Shown piece after piece: positions 50,114-62,700 of a stretch of 64,000 nucleotides of DNA. The notes under the pieces were generated by a model, which did no database searches, was not told the DNA's origin, and saw only the letters and a list, made by a program, of their open reading frames with translations. Made by a program: the position numbers and the translations under genes. Numbering within the stretch: position 1 is the stretch's first letter; every line of letters starts with the position of its first letter. This stretch comes from Archilochus colubris (taxonomy: Eukaryota > Chordata > Aves > Apodiformes > Trochilidae), in the NCBI GenBank assembly GCA_023079485.1, contig CM041097.1, forward strand, positions 21,063,158 through 21,127,157. The letters are read 5' to 3'.

Positions 50114-50430
50114 CTTGTCCCGGCGAGGCAGCAGCGCCCGCTCCCAGTGCATGGCTCCCGCCGGCACCCGCCCGCATGGCTGCCCCGCCGCCCGCACAGC
50201 CACACCTGGGCCCGGGCCCGGCACCGCCCCGGGGCAGAGCCGGCAGACCAGGACAGCCCCCGTCGGGGACAGCCCCGCCTCGGGCCCAGCTCCCGCCAGG
50301 CCGATACCGACTGCGTTCCGGAGAGTCACGGGCTGGCGAGAGCTGGGGGGGGGAACCAGGGCTAGGGGGATCAGAGCGGGGGGGGTTCAGAGCTGGGGGC
50401 CCGTGTCCACCCTCCTTCCCCCGTTCCTCC
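49975..50430. promoter_or_regulatory. TMCC1: Internal CpG island of TMCC1, likely alternative promoter
   Basis: About 450 bp rich in CpG (many CCGCGG, CCGGC and GCCCGC words) just upstream, in the TMCC1 direction, of the large coding exon. It contains a short ORF ending in a good donor (see 50114-50152). A G-rich stretch (50345-50400) on the plus strand marks its right edge. The position suits a promoter for a short TMCC1 isoform lacking the long N-terminal exon. It could also drive a divergent plus-strand RNA. Confidence 0.6.
50114..50152 (-). CDS. TMCC1: Candidate alternative first coding exon of TMCC1 (A)
   Basis: On the minus strand, GGAGCCATG (G at -3) starts MHWERALLPRRDK, 13 codons, and stops exactly at AAG|GTACCG. 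The exit phase is 0 and would give ...RRDK|IERLEV with the large exon. I remember a short human TMCC1 isoform that also has about 13 basic residues ending in K before IERLEV, which makes this attractive, but the two peptides do not align well. The frame stays open upstream of the ATG within the CpG island, so the start is not certain. No transcript evidence is available here. Confidence 0.5.
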
Positions 50431-50434
50431 TCCA

Positions 50435-50541
50435 GGCCCAGCAGCTCCAAGCTGCCATCACAACGCTGCTGCACTGCCTGGAGCCCGGCAGTCACCTGGG
50501 AGGAGAAGCGTTGGTCCCACTTCCAGTGACGTTTTCAAAAA
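50435..50541 (+). ncRNA. Possible exon of a divergent plus-strand transcript
   Basis: On the plus strand, CTCCTCCAG at about 50426-50434 looks like an acceptor, and AAAAA|GTAAGT at 50541/50542 is an excellent donor. They would bound an exon of about 107 bp at the right edge of the internal CpG island, or the donor could end a first exon that starts in the island. No protein family is evident. This is speculative. Confidence 0.2.
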
Positions 50542-53112
50542 GTAAGTTGGTTACCCATGCAAACCCAAATACACATTTTGACTTCTGTAGAGGCAGCCAA
50601 CAACCCTATAGCATGTTGGACAAACAGGCTGCGGTTCACACTCCACACATTTAGAAAACAGGCTTTAATACTATGTGTTTTTTTTTCTTCTCAGACCGAG
50701 CAGCTTGACTTAAACACTGGGCAGCATCCCAGGCTGTTTTATTCAAACAACTCAAGTCAAAACTAACTCCCTAAATGCTGAACACATTTCCATGCTTGTC
50801 TTGTAAATCTCTACTTCACAAACAAAAAAATCCTATTTGAGTTAATTGTATCCCTCTCTCTAGTTTCAATATTCTGTATTTATGATTTAATGTAACAAAA
50901 TGAACACCATGCGGTAGACAGGTAGCACGTTTGTGTGCTGCAGGCACCCTGGCTGGCAATGAGCAGGGTAGCAAGGTTCCTTCCCAGCAGCCCTACACTG
51001 GGGTTCTGGTTGAACAAAATCAATCAGACATACAGAAAACTCAAGTGATTTATTTTCTAGAGTTCATTTGCTGGAAACATCAGAACATCAGTTTTCACTC
51101 TCTAATGACTGCAGAAGTATCAACTGCTTTCTTAAGCAGGTTTAGTTGTAGAAACTGGGTAGATTCTCTGTAGGATCTCTGGGTAGATTAATGGAAAATT
51201 AGTGGTAGGAATTCCTGTGGATCAGCGGGACCAGCAGCAGGCACAACACTGACCCTGCATGGGATATGCTGCCTCTGAGACCCAGGGATGTGTACTTCAG
51301 AGTAGCACACATTTGCTATGAAACCTCTTCTTGCAATCTGTGATGTCTTTAAGATTGTCACTGATCTGATTTCTAGGTGTGGTCTACAAGAAACCAAGGC
51401 TCCTGTGTGCACAGGGCAGCACACAGCTCACTCCCTGCTCTGCCAACTCACACTACGCCCTAAAGCAGCACACCGCAGACTTTACTTTTCAGCATACTGA
51501 TACAATCTTACTACTCATTTAACAGCCTTATAAAATATCAAGCTGGCTTCTCAGAACACTACCAGGCTGTTTACACCTCTCTGTACCTACTCAAGAGTTG
51601 GGAAATTTTAGTGTTAATGGCAGATGGAAAAAAGAAAGTTCCACAAATTTACAAATTTTCCAGAAAGTACTTTGAAATAATTTTCCCCCCGCAGTAAATA
51701 CTTTTGTACCTCGACAGTGAAAAGCTGAGCACAAGCAGGCCTGACCCAGCACTGCAGAACCAAACAACTGCTGATCCTGTTGGGCTCTGCCACAGCACAG
51801 GTTTTCTCTGAGCAGAAATGTGCACATTTCAGTGACATAGAACTAATGGCACTTCAAAATTATTTTGCAATAAAGTTTCTATCAGCTTAATTTTCTCCCA
51901 GTTGGGTCTAATTAGAGTGTGTGTAATTACTATGAATTACACTAACAGTACTCTCTTCCTCTCAGTTTTGTGAGAGGAGTTTTGTAGAAACTTTCTCTTC
52001 CCCCCTTTTAAAGTCAGTTGACTTCAGCATCTCTCCTCAGGTCTTCCTAGGCCTATGACAGAAAATCAACCAGAACTGCTACAGCAGAACAAACTATGTT
52101 GGGATAATTACTTCATAATTACCAGCTGTGTGATTATTAGCCTGGAATAACAAGAAGGGGTTTTTTACAATTCAGAAGCAAACAGCTGTACAAAGAGCTA
52201 TTCTGAAAACAAACTGAAATAACTTAAGCATTTTCTCTGTATCAACAAGGCTCTAGAGATGGAAGACCCAGCACTAAACTGGGTCCCTGAAAAATGCTAG
52301 TGACATGCTATTGATTTAATATGACTGGCAATCTGTCCTGAGAAGATGCTGGTAAATTAACTACTGTAATGGTTAATGTTTATATAAAAATAGGGATTAC
52401 AATTCAATTAGTCAGTCTCCCTTGCAATCAATTTTCCAGTATATTGAGTCAGTCCAGACCCAGCAGACCTGCCTGCCCTCCTACCAGGCAGTATGCTGAA
52501 AACTGCTCTGGTGTTACGCCATGAATCAAATGCAATCATGTGAGGATCTTATGCCTTCTGCCCCTGGAGATCTTGCCACATTCCTAGCACTTTCAGCACT
52601 GCCAGGCCTCCCCTCCTGTACAAGTCTTCCCATGTGTCTGCAATACCCAGCCCAAAAAGAACCTACAGTTTGCATTCTGGCTTTGCTGAAGACTAAACAC
52701 AGTTGTTTAAAGGCATTTCACCTTCTTCTAAAACTACTTCTGTGAACGCACATACCGTGGAGTCACTCACCGAGACAATCAATGACCCTGAAAGAGATAA
52801 AATAAAAATTTCCAATACTTTGCCTGCCTAAGATAACAGCGAGAGCAAGGAACCAACCCTGGTAACACGAAGAGGAAATGACTCTATACCTTACTCACAG
52901 CAGTTACACAATCATGACTGATGATTACTACAACACCTATGTGCTCGAGATGCACCTGCCAGGGCAGAGCCTCACATCTGGGTCCAGCATTCCCGCATGT
53001 CTGCCAACAGGGCAAGAGCAGGCAGGGACAGACAGGACAGTCAGCAACCCCAACAGAGCAAGGCCTCACAAAACCTTTGAGGGACTTGCATGCCATCAGG
53101 CATCCCCCTCTT

Positions 53113-53218
53113 TGGTGCGGGTCCAAGGTGAGCACCTCCCTAACTGTGTAATGGCATAGCAGGAGGACAGAAAGAATAACTAGTTAGTACGCGCTAACCC
53201 AGGGACTGACCCGCACCA
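53113..53218. repeat. Inverted repeat with 11-bp perfect arms
   Basis: TGGTGCGGGTC at 53113-53123 and its exact reverse complement GACCCGCACCA at 53208-53218 enclose 84 bp, inside which GTTAG...CTAAC forms a smaller inverted repeat around TACGCG. It begins TG and ends CA. No target-site duplication is visible at the flanks. It may be a small MITE-like remnant or a chance or functional hairpin. Confidence 0.6.
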
Positions 53219-53410
53219 GGAATAACCAAGCAATAAAGAACTTGCAGCTGACTTTATTCTTAATAAGCCCCCAGACAATGTTTACCATAAGGCTCCACAA
53301 ATTGCACCAGCTGGGACGCAGAACACCACAGGAGGGAAAAGTGACCTGGGACTGCTGAGTTTAGCATACACTGAGCTATGGCCCGAGGCACACCTACCAC
53401 CTCCCACCTA

Positions 53411-53505
53411 CAATTTGGTGGAAAGGACTTTAAGTATCATCAAGTCCAATCACTAACCTAAATCGTCTCCCTGAAGATGGTGTCTCTGACTCTTTTAATT
53501 CTCCC
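53411..53505 (-). mobile_element. CR1-like LINE 3' fragment
   Basis: The plus strand reads TGGTGGAAAGGACTTTAAGT then ATCATCAAGTCCAATCACTA, matching in order the remembered reverse complement of the avian CR1 3' end (ttggaaaagacctttaagatcatcaagtccaaccattaacct). A few further words (TCTTTTAATTCTCC) continue the match. The copy is short, old and lacks the terminal octamer repeats. It supports a bird or other sauropsid source. Confidence 0.7.
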
Positions 53506-56339
53506 TAAAAACCCAACTGCTGCCAAAGACCTTACCTTCTTGACCTCAAGCTTCTGAAATCTTGAGAACAGATATTTTTTAATTCAAAAGAGTAAGGTTT
53601 GACCCAATGCAATAATGGATCTATCCCAAAGCTAGAGTCAAGAAAATTAGTGGTGCTGGTTGAATAATGGTTAATAACAAGGCAGTAACACCAACATCAT
53701 GGGTAAGGCAAGTTCAAGGGAATGAATAAAACAATCTGAATGGAAAAATAGGAAAGAACTGAAGTATACACATGGACTTGTGGGAACTTGATTTTCGAGA
53801 TGAAAAAGGATGACACAGCAAAAGAGAAGGCCAAAATAACATTTGTGGATGTTTATGTTAGCAGCTTCAGACTTTTGATCAAGGGGGGGACTGCCAATCA
53901 GGCCAGAAGTTACAATAATAAGGACAGGAAATGAGGCAAAGCAGAACAAAAATTAAGTAGAGGAACTACGAGGAGAGGGTGGATTTGTAAACAAGTTTAT
54001 ACACATTTTTATCAGAAAGTGACTATGTAAAATGACACGGTCTTTTTGTGTTGTTTTTGTTTTGTTGTTTTTTTAAAAAAAGTATTTCTGGTTTCCTCAG
54101 TATGCCTATATCCCATGTCATTACCTCAGAGACAAAGTTATTGTTAACACTTCCCAGAGAGTAGTTTGGGGTTTTTTTTTTTCTTTTTTTAATGCATCAA
54201 GCTCCTATCTGATAAACACAGACTATGACTGTATCTTACATACTCATTTGTGAAGAACAGAGCTTAATTTTCAGTTTGCAAGTTAAATTCAATTTGCAAA
54301 GCAATGGAGCAAAGTGGAGTCTAGGAGAACAAACACCTCTGTGTGATCACTACAAAGAACAGTCACATACGAGAGCAAGGATTTCTCCCCTTCTGAAAGA
54401 TTTTCTCTGTGGAAGTGAAAGATGCAAGCCATCTCCAAATATTTAGTCTAAAAGGCTCCTGTACCTGGCACAACTTCTGCAGTTCCACACTTATTTAACT
54501 TATTTTTATTTATTTTTAGTTGTAATATTTTTCTGCAGGTACAGAGTGTTACTGTACCAAAATTTGCTCTGGAACCAGTATTTCAAAGTTGATCCAATCA
54601 CCAATTTATAGGAAAACACAAATATTACAAAACAGCAGGAGTCATGTTTCCTGTGAACCTATTTCTTTGTCGTTCCTGTATAGCATTTCTTGATATATTG
54701 TTGCCTTAGTTTAAGCTTTTCTAATATAACGTACACACAGTACATCAGCTAATAGTAGTAGTATAAGCTAATACTTGCCAGAAAGTCATGCAATCTATTC
54801 CTCCCCTGTGCAGCCCTAGTGTATTGTTTAGCCTTGAGTGCTGCGGCCTGCTCCTACATTAGCACTAATGACATCCCTAAGATTGCTCAAAGTGGCAAAC
54901 TTAGTTTCTCAAAGACAAGGAGAAGCCATGTAGGCAAGGGCAGTCACTGCAGCAGGAGAACAAGCATGCTCCTCGGAGCTGCACACACAGCATGTGTGCC
55001 TTCAGAAACCTGGAAAGAGAAAATGCTATGCCAAGAGACATCACAGAGCAAGGTGTGTCCAGGGGATGACGAACATTCAGCAGAGCAAGGCAACAGGGCA
55101 CAAGTCTAGAAACCCACAGCAAACACTGAATAACTCAGTACTGCATTGCTTTCTGTAAAAAGGGAGAAGCCTCACCTAGGACTCCATCTAGAGACCAATC
55201 TCACTGCAGCAGCATCCCACGACCCCAGGTGAAAAGCTGAGGCTCCCCTGCCAGCAGAACAGACATCTGATTTAGAGACCACAGAATATCCTATCCTAGT
55301 CTTACTACCTCTTCCCCAGCTCTGAAGCAGGTGACCTGACGTTACACATACCAAGATGCAAAGTACGCTCAGCCTGGATTGTGGAATATCAATCATCCCC
55401 CTCCTCTCCTGCTGCCCTCCCAGTGGTCTGCACCACTGCAAGTACATTTTGAGCAGAGCAGTTCCCAAAATCCACTTGTGTATTACTTCTGTATCTGATG
55501 AATGCTGTGAGAAGAGACCCAGATATTCACAAAGGAAACCAATGTCTGTTAAAGAATGTCTTTAGACATACATACTGCAAACACAACAGCAACGCTATGC
55601 GATTTCTTAACCATCTTCTCTGCAGATGATAACAAACCGTTTTTTATTCCAAGTGCTGGAGCCTCAATGCACTGGAGAGGTAACTGCAACAGCTTTTAGA
55701 GAGGTATCTTCTATTTTGCAGTGGAGATAGAGTGTCAAAGCCCTTACTGTCTCTCTTCAATATTAAATAAATATGGAGGGAAAACACTGTTTATTGTTAA
55801 CTCAGACTTGTGAAAGGGCAATGCCTAACTACGCAGCTAAATGAAACCAAATAAAAGTACTTATTCATTTCTGAAGGTCACTGACTCCATGAAAAGCTGT
55901 ACACTCTCACTCTTTTTACCTCGAAGAAAAATATGATTCTGCAGTTTGTTTATCACATCCTGAAAATACCTTTTGCACAGCTGAAAGAGCAAAACAGAAG
56001 TCACATTTAGAAAGCTACTAATTCCAATCTCTAGCCCCTTCTTTCATCTTTCATTGCATCACACAAACCAAACCCCAAACCAACACAAGAACAACAAACA
56101 AACGAAAAAAGCAACATCCCATTTGAAAGATTGCAACACTCACTCAGACAGGAGCCTTTTTCATACTTCTCAGCTGCTGCAGCGAAGAGAAGCTACAAAA
56201 AACAAGCACAGAAACTGAACAGCAGTGCCCGGAGGAAAGCGCAGTGCTTCCAGGCTGATGCTGCAAAACGAGGTCAAGTTCCGCTGGAGGTTTAAATAAA
56301 ACAGCCCAGTAATCTCAGCAATGCCGCAGGTCTGCTCAC

Positions 56340-56396
56340 CTTCCAGGGCTCACAGAAGCCGCAGCAGGGGCAGGTGCAGCAGCACCACATGAACAT
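56340..56396 (-). CDS. TMCC1: Candidate alternative first coding exon of TMCC1 (B), cysteine-rich
   Basis: On the minus strand, GGGAATG starts MFMWCCCTCPCCGFCEPWK, 19 codons with seven cysteines, ending exactly at AAG|GTGAGC, a near-consensus donor. The exit phase is 0 and would give ...EPWK|IERLEV with the acceptor at 49327. It sits at the edge of a GC- and CpG-rich patch (56340-56620). A juxtaposed cysteine cluster after the start would be a plausible palmitoylation site if translated. The frame is open upstream to an ATG at 56714, so the start is uncertain, and use of the exon is unproven. Confidence 0.4.
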
Positions 56397-56620
56397 TCCC
56401 GCAGCGGGTCCCGCCGGGGCCGCCCCATGGCTCTGCCGGGATGCGGGATGCGGCTGCTCCCTGCGGGCCCTGCCCAGGGCATGGCTCTCGGCCGGGGCTG
56501 GGGCTGAGGCTGGGCACCGCTCCTCCAGCCGGGAACGCCGAGACAGAAGATGGACTGCGGGAGAAGAAGCTGCAGGGCTTTCCACTCTGTGCTCCAGGCA
56601 CGAAGCTATTTTAAAACTGC
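56340..56620. promoter_or_regulatory. TMCC1: GC-rich patch, possible second internal TMCC1 promoter
   Basis: A 280-bp GC-rich, CpG-enriched block (GCAGCGGGTCCCGCCGGGGC and similar) in AT-rich surroundings. It overlaps candidate first exon B. It is smaller and weaker in CpG than the island at 49975-50430. Confidence 0.4.
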
Positions 56621-56714
56621 ACCTTTGAGCCAAAAAAACTGTAGAGGATAATGGGCAACCAGATGGGAGCAAATCAACAGAATCGAGGCAACTGACGCGT
56701 TCCTTAGAACACAC

Positions 56715-59700
56715 TGAACAAGGGACTTGTCAGCAAGACTCAAGAACTAAAAATGGAGATTCCAAGATGCACAGCAGGACGTAAATCCACCTATAAACTA
56801 TACACTCTATTTATAGCACCACTGAAACACTGCCAGTTAATAATCACTAAATAAATTTTTCAGAAGATTAATGTGATCTCCTGGAAGGCTGAAATGCTAA
56901 TTGGAAAGTAATTGTCACAGAAGGACTCAAGCAAAAACCAAAGCCAGCAGCAAAATTTTAAGCAGAGCTGTCACTGGTTAAAGAAGAAACCACCTCTTAA
57001 CCACTACCTTCAGCCTCCTTGTCACAGAAAAGGTGCTTTACTGTCATATTTAGAAGACACAAAGTAAGGGCTCACCACCTGTCTGTGACAGCCCTGACAC
57101 TCAGCACCTTATGCCATCAAGCCCTACTCCTTCAGACCCATTTTTAAAAATCCACCTTTACCTCACAGCTGCCTCTTCCCCTGCTCTTCTCCTCTTTTTC
57201 ACTGCTATTTCCCCTTTGTGGCAAATACTGTCACTCACCTAGGACAGAGACAGATGATCATGAAACCAAGCCATATGTAATCTAAATATGAGATCTTCAG
57301 AATCTTTATCTCAGAATAAGCAGGGTGCTCCCCACGGCTAACATACCATGAACTGACAAAAACAACAGAACGAAAAGGGGATTTTAGAAGTTTCCTACTG
57401 CACTGCCCATGCAGCATGTCTGCAGCCAGCATGGATACAAGGAGGAAGCTTTCCATGTTTTCTTTTTCTCTGTCCCTTTGAGACAGGTGACTCCTATAGT
57501 CTCTCAGAAACATTACAGTGGCTGAGCTTTGGAGGGTTTTTTAACCATTCTTTTAACTTGCAGTAATGCACAGGTAACATGAAGAAATTCTGCACTGAAA
57601 TGTTAATTCATAAAATACATGTTTGAGCTATGTAACAGAGGAAAAAACTCTTGAATGACTCCAAACATGGGCAACACGGAAGAAAATATTACTAAGAGCA
57701 AAATGAAGTTTCCGGTAATAAAAAGAAAAAAGATAAATGAAAATTTGGATTAGAGGAAAAAAGCTGAAAAACCTGTTTTGAATTATACTGGTATGCCAAA
57801 CGGCACTTTGGGAAAAGCGTTATGATCAAAAAGCAAGTTAGAGCAAGGGGCATTTAAAACAGGATTTAAGAGTTAAAAGCCTACATAAAGAACAATACAA
57901 TCTGATTCATACAGAAGACAAACCATACTGGTATGCAGACATTAAAAGATACATCCACAGAAGCATTTTGTGATGCTGAGAACAGGACATGAAGGACAAA
58001 GGATGAAGGGAAAGGAAAAAAGAAGGTGGCAAGCAAAATCGTTGGTGCAATTCTGCAACAGGGCCGCAGGTGGTCACCAAACTGTCTGTATCAGTCAGAC
58101 ATGGGCTCACCCTCACCTCACTTGGTGTGGGCAGGCAGCAACAGGCACCAGAATGGCTGTGTCAGCAACATGCTCTGCATCCCACCCTGTAATACACTGC
58201 TACAACAGGAATTGCCCCCAAACCATTTCTTGTTCAGCAAGTTAGGTAAAGAGATCAGCACTGCTCCAAAGCTGAGGCACAAACGTGCAAAGAATGTGAA
58301 TGGAAACAAAACAAATTTAACTTACCATATTAATACATAATCAAAGCAGCAGTACAGTGGCTGCAAATTATTGCAAAAGGCAGAAATTACTGGAAATCTA
58401 AAACGCTTGTTTTACCGTCTCTGTTGGGATTCTCAGGACTAAATGTTCAGGGTCTCTAAAAAACTGATTACCTTATGGGATTATTAGAAACTAAGAATCA
58501 CTGATCACAAGAGCACTGCTCTAACAAATGGCTGTGAAGCTGTTGTTAAGAAGGTTTTTAAAAAGGAATCGTTGGTATTAGCCACTGACCTATACTAAAT
58601 GAGAATCCCATCCCACATCTGCAAAATGTCTGGACCCAGGCAGTCCTCTAGGGCACACAGAAACACAGAAGAGTTTTACAAAGATCCACTGCATGGCACT
58701 GCATTGCACAACCACCAGATAATTTCTGACTTATCAGCTGAGCTCCACGCTGACAAGAGGCAAGAACCAGGCCAGAAGGCATCCACGCTGTTGCAAGAGT
58801 CTACTGAGAAACCTGCCTGAGCTAAAGACATAAATTGAAACAACTTCTACACTTGAGTTAAGTTCAGGGCACACCCTAGATTTTGCATTGCAATCTAAGA
58901 CGACAGTGAGAAATACAGAAAAAATAAAAAAGGTCACAATGCATTTTTCCAAGGAACCATTTTACATTTTCATAGCAGAATTCACTCTCAAAACCCAAAA
59001 TCTATACTGAGAAGCCTCCAGGCTTCTAAGACCTTTTATCTATTAATGATAGCAGATCCCACCTAACAGAGGTGAAAGAGAGGTGAAATTTCTTGTACAG
59101 AATGTCATGAGCCTTGTTTAGGAAGCAGTTTATGTTGGGTACAACCTATCTGAGTCACAGGAATTCTTCCTACCATTCAGTTAGAGCATTTCACCATATT
59201 AAGACAACAAACAAATTCATGGAAACACATGAAAATATGCTCGTTATTCTACTTAACATACAGCATTCACAAACTTTACAGAGTAATGAAGCCAAAACCA
59301 ACCTACCAGGCTGAGCACCCCCTCCATTACGAGGAACAAGTTTCCCTCCTCATCAAAGAGGAATGCATGTTTTCTGCAAGAAGTTTTGTCACACTCGAAA
59401 ACCGCAGCAACAGTTCACTCATGTTTTGTGCTGTTAAGAGTAGACTTCTATATCCACAAAGAACTAGAACCATCATAAAGAGCATCGCCAGATACTCTTC
59501 CGTGCTAAAGGAACTGAAACAGGTCTGTAATGGGTGCAGTGATTCCATTGGGCTCCAGAAGTCTTGGAGGAGAGGCCAACCACCGCCACAGCAGAAGCCA
59601 GAAGGTGGGACCAAGCTGCAGCAACGTGGGGGGACACAGATGTGCCCAGGTATCCCAGCCAAGAACAAAGAGAAAAAGCCTCATAAACAGAGGGACAGGG

Positions 59701-62700
59701 AGAGGATGGGGGCTGCCAGGGACCAGCCCCTTTCATGACACCTTTCCTCTGCTGCCAGACCCTACTGTAACAGCAGCTTCTTTGCACTCTACAGCAATTC
59801 TTCCCTGAAGTTACTTAGTAAAATTGGAGAGAGGAGCAGTGGGGAAAAAAAGAAGGCAAATGAGCTTTACAAGCTTTGATGCAGCTTAAAAACTTACGGA
59901 GATTAGATGCTCATATGACCCCAGAATAACTTGAAAATTTTCTAGACCCTTAAAGCAGGAAGTTTAAGGAAAGAATACAGCAGAGGCTAGACCCACATAT
60001 TTGAGGAAATCTGAATGCTGCCAAATATTAAGTAATGAAAAACAGGAAGTGAGAGAGCAAGAAACTGGTAGGCTCTCACTGAGCTGTTCCCTAAAGATGT
60101 GAGAAAATGCAAGGTCCAGGCCCTCTCCTTCCTCTCAGCACTGCACATGGACCAAGGGATGTTTTTGGAGACCAGAGGCACACCTCTGATGAGGTGCACA
60201 CCTGGCTGATGAGACAAAAACCCAGCATCAGCAGGCTCCACACAGCAACAACCAACACTGCCCTCAGTGTCCATGAAATTGGGGAAGGAGGACACAAAAA
60301 AGTAACTGTTACAGGAAGGCAAGACCCTGAAACTGAAAAGGCAGGAGTCTAAAAAGAATGACTATAATTACCAGAAGAAAACTGGGCCTGCAGCATTGCA
60401 GGAGATCCTTGATTTGTCTCCAGGTCCTCAGCAGGCACAGGGAGCAGAGGGCTCAGCTGGGCACTGGGCAGCTGGACCTGGACCTGCCCCCCTGTTATAT
60501 ATGAATATATTGGTATATTTTGTAACATAGTACTGAAACTAGTCATTGATTCCAATCCTGGGTTTGGAATACCTGTTCAGACACAGACCTTATGCTTGTT
60601 CAGATCCTGCTTCCCAGTGACTGAGGAAGGATTCCTGAGAGGCCAACCTAGTGCATGCAGGCAGCACGTCAATAAAAGGAGAGCAGATGCTGGAGTATCC
60701 ACCTCCTTCACTCTCTCTGGGTGTAGGAAAACTGCAAAGCTTATAACATTAAGATGTATTTTGAACTTTCTGAATCAGGTTCTCCAAGGGAAGGGTGACA
60801 GGAGGGAGGAAAGCTGGAAAGCCAATCGAGCAGTACAAACCAAATTACACGGTGGTCAAAGGCACGCACTTGGCATCAGCACATCAAATTACAGCTATTA
60901 GATTAGACATCTAGAGACACCCCATGACCAACATAATAGATTTTTTTAAAAAGGGCAAAATCTCAAAACAGACTCAGCCTTCTCATGCCCAAAAGATTTC
61001 ATCTCTTTTTCTGCATCAAATGCAGGCAAAACCAATCACAAATCCCAGAAAAGCCCAGAAGATTCCCACAGGAGATGGACTCTTTCAGCTCCACATACAA
61101 ATACAAATGCACAGAAAACACATTCAAGCAAACTGTGTGTACTTGGCAAGTCTTACTAAAAGAGAAACCCACTGACTTCCAGGTATGCAAGAGCTCCTAC
61201 AATATAACTTCTGTCTCTCTACACATGAGGAAATTTTTCACACTTTCAAGTGTAGCTATAAAGAGGGGAAACTACATTATTTACATTAGGAAAAAACTCC
61301 TAGCTCTGACTGTCCTCAAGGAAGGCACTTGAAGAGGTGTACAGCTCTCAGATCCTGAATGTTCATTATAAAATACCAGCTGGGGATCCTGCCTCTGTCA
61401 CTGTGTCACTCCCAACAGTTCACGACCAAAACTTCAGAGAATCTCTTCCCAATGTGTTAATCAGCCATTTGCACATGGATTCTCCAAGGACTGTGGGATT
61501 ACTCAGCAGTGGTCACCAGCTGATGCATGATGTGTATGATAGACTTTTGTTTTCTTAACTCTTGATACTCACAGGAATGATAGCTTTTGAACTTGATTAA
61601 ATCAATTTTTCATCATGTATTTTTTGTGCCTGACTATATCTGTTCTTGCACAGAGTAAATACTTTTTCATATAAAAGCTAAACATGAGTACTTATCAGAA
61701 TACATGTGAACTGTGCAGTGTAAACATTATTTTTATCCACCTGCAACTGTAAAATAGTTAAATTATTGCAAACTTTGTCATGTAGTTCAAATTAATTACT
61801 TGTATTGTCTAATGGTTGTTTTCCCTGCCAGTTCAATTAAAGGGGTATATGTCAGCAATTAAGCATGGAACACATGGGCTAAAACCAAAGCTCATCAAAT
61901 CAGCAAACACTGACAGAGTTCAACTGGGACTGTGCACTCAGCATCAGTCAACTCATTTTCAGGACTTCAGAAAGAAAACATTCTTCCTAAAGACCAAAGA
62001 ATTCATAATTCTCCTGATCTGCTTGAAGCGTAACAGGCTCAGCTTTCTTCTAACTAAACTAGGAAATCCCTCCTAGATAAATCCAAAATACTGCATTTGT
62101 GAACACAGAATGCAAAACACCTGCTCACAGCACACTTAAAGATCACTTTGGCTCCAAAGAACTCTGTTTAGACAGTATCAGGCAGGAAAATGCTCAAGCA
62201 GTTTAATTCCTTAGCCAAACCATGGGCTCCCTAGAAATACAGATCTTCAGGAACCACCTTGCATCTCTTACTAACACTGCAAACCCTATTCTTAATAAAG
62301 TTCTTATATCCATCATCACAAAATGTCACCCTTCTTCCCTTTTCATTAGCTTGTTCCTGGAACAGTTCAGTTTTGTGGCTTTTTTTTAAGTCAAGGCAAA
62401 TGGGATCCTTAACACTGGGAGCTGCAATAGCCAATGACTTGTCTCTTTAAAATGCTTCACCTCAGTTTGGGAAGCTCTGCATGACACAAGGACAACCTTG
62501 AAGTTCTCAAACCCCTGTGATGGCTACCACCAACCAAGGACACACCACTATGTTTGCATGTCCTCGTTTTCTCAGTACACTTTTGCTTGTAATTGGGGCA
62601 ATGAGATCTTACCCACACTGAAAATACAATCTTGATAAAATATGGAAGAGGGAAGGAAAATAGGGCAGAGAAGGAGACCTCGTTTGTTGTGCTCAGCAAA

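Larger units (their letters stand above)
50542..56339 (-). other. TMCC1: TMCC1 upstream or intronic sequence
   Basis: AT-rich sequence without recognisable exons. It contains an 11-bp inverted repeat (53113-53218) and a CR1-like LINE fragment (53411-53505), plus T-rich (54035-54075, 54170-54190) and CAAA-rich (56065-56115) simple stretches. Confidence 0.6.

Noticed and set aside
56397..56714. Long in-frame upstream part of the ORF around candidate exon B
   Set aside because: The frame is open but the residues look like translated GC-rich 5' UTR. Only the short segment next to the donor was kept as a candidate.
61181..61330. Second CR1-like stretch (ATTAGGAAAAAACTCC words)
   Set aside because: Only one short word matches the remembered CR1 consensus, which is not enough to call an element.
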